From assembly GCA_938034905.1 (NCBI GenBank), contig CALHLF010000011.1:22348-86347 (forward strand): a stretch of DNA of 64,000 nucleotides, read 5' to 3'. The notes below the pieces were generated by a model. The model had not been told where the DNA came from, searched no databases, and saw nothing but the letters and a program-made list of their open reading frames with translations. The position numbers were made by a program, and so were the translations under genes. Below are positions 63,842 through 64,000 of this stretch, one piece after another. The DNA is from an uncultured bacterium (GTDB taxonomy: Bacteria; Dictyoglomota; Dictyoglomia; Dictyoglomales; Dictyoglomaceae). Position 1 is the stretch's first letter, and every line of letters starts with the position of its first letter.

Positions 63842-64000
63842 GTTTGTAGCGTACCTATAAGGGATTGAAACTTGTGAATCTATACAGAAGAAGTATTGAT
63901 ATTTTTTAGTTTGTAGCGTACCTATAAGGGATTGAAACTAATGAGGCTGTCATAAAAATTGCTGTCTTCTTTGCAAGTTTGTAGCGTACCTATAAGGGAT
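63842..64000 (+). CRISPR. CRISPR array, first three repeats (continues beyond the window)
   Basis: 30-bp repeat beginning GTTTGTAGCG and ending AAGGGATTGAAAC. Copies are at 63842-63871, 63909-63938 and 63977-64000, the last cut by the window edge. Spacers are 37 bases (63872-63908) and 38 bases (63939-63976). The ATTGAAAC end gives the standard 8-base crRNA tag, so transcription runs rightward from the leader. The two full repeats are identical. These are the leader-end spacers, so they are the most recent acquisitions. Confidence 0.98.

Overview
The window looks like chromosome of an AT-rich thermophilic bacterium. The best guess is a Dictyoglomus-type organism, inferred from the base composition, Lys/Glu/Ile-rich proteins, GC-rich tRNA genes in AT-rich DNA, and remembered gene neighbourhoods; no database was consulted. 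Genes are packed tightly. Operon members commonly overlap by a few bases, several starts are TTG or GTG, and three of the four convergent gene pairs overlap at their stop codons. I see no insertion sequence, prophage or rRNA gene.

Layout. (1) 1-3359: end of a purine operon, purF (cut by the window edge)-purM-purN-purD, facing an MFS transporter gene. (2) 4752-20793: one directional block of about 16 kb behind a good promoter. It holds polyamine genes (speD, speB), wecB, a comF-like gene, hpf, secA, prfB with its programmed frameshift, two secondary-cell-wall-polymer genes (csaB and a WecG/TagA transferase), a YitT protein, maf, mreBCD, the PBP2 gene and minCDE. (3) 20883-27410: the aromatic amino acid operon aroE-aroC-aroB-aroF-tyrA-aroA, closed by a TrpR/YerC-like regulator gene. 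A palindrome overlaps the operon promoter. (4) 27420-34035, minus strand: a complete peptide/oligosaccharide-type ABC importer with an attenuating hairpin after the binding-protein gene. (5) 34208-37528: tRNA-Gly, tRNA-Cys and tRNA-Ala, a secreted protein gene, an NfnAB-type flavoprotein pair and tRNA-Arg. (6) 37548-41874: a secreted protein, a DUF4388 protein, an FAD oxidoreductase and an amidohydrolase. (7) 41954-53397: Fur-family regulator, diguanylate cyclase, orphan HisKA_2 kinase, miaB-mutS-mutL-miaA, dapL and hflX, the last apparently starting at CTG. (8) 53394-64000: a DUF72 gene, then a WYL regulator and a complete type I-B CRISPR-Cas locus (cas6-cas8b-cas7-cas5-cas3-cas4-cas1-cas2), a 357-nt leader and the first three repeats of an array that runs off the window.

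The most notable points are in the CRISPR region. A perfect Shine-Dalgarno sequence with an in-frame ATG lies inside cas8b and should yield a separate 127-residue Cas11 small subunit. The leader carries three copies of a GAGGTCGACAGA-type motif, two of which form a cruciform. A degenerate repeat lies just ahead of repeat 1, at the start of the predicted array transcript. A palindrome sits at the cas promoter, directly downstream of the WYL regulator gene. Elsewhere, the prfB frameshift, the CTG start of hflX, leaderless-looking promoters and a REP-like inverted repeat deserve a second look. I found no clearly novel multi-gene system.
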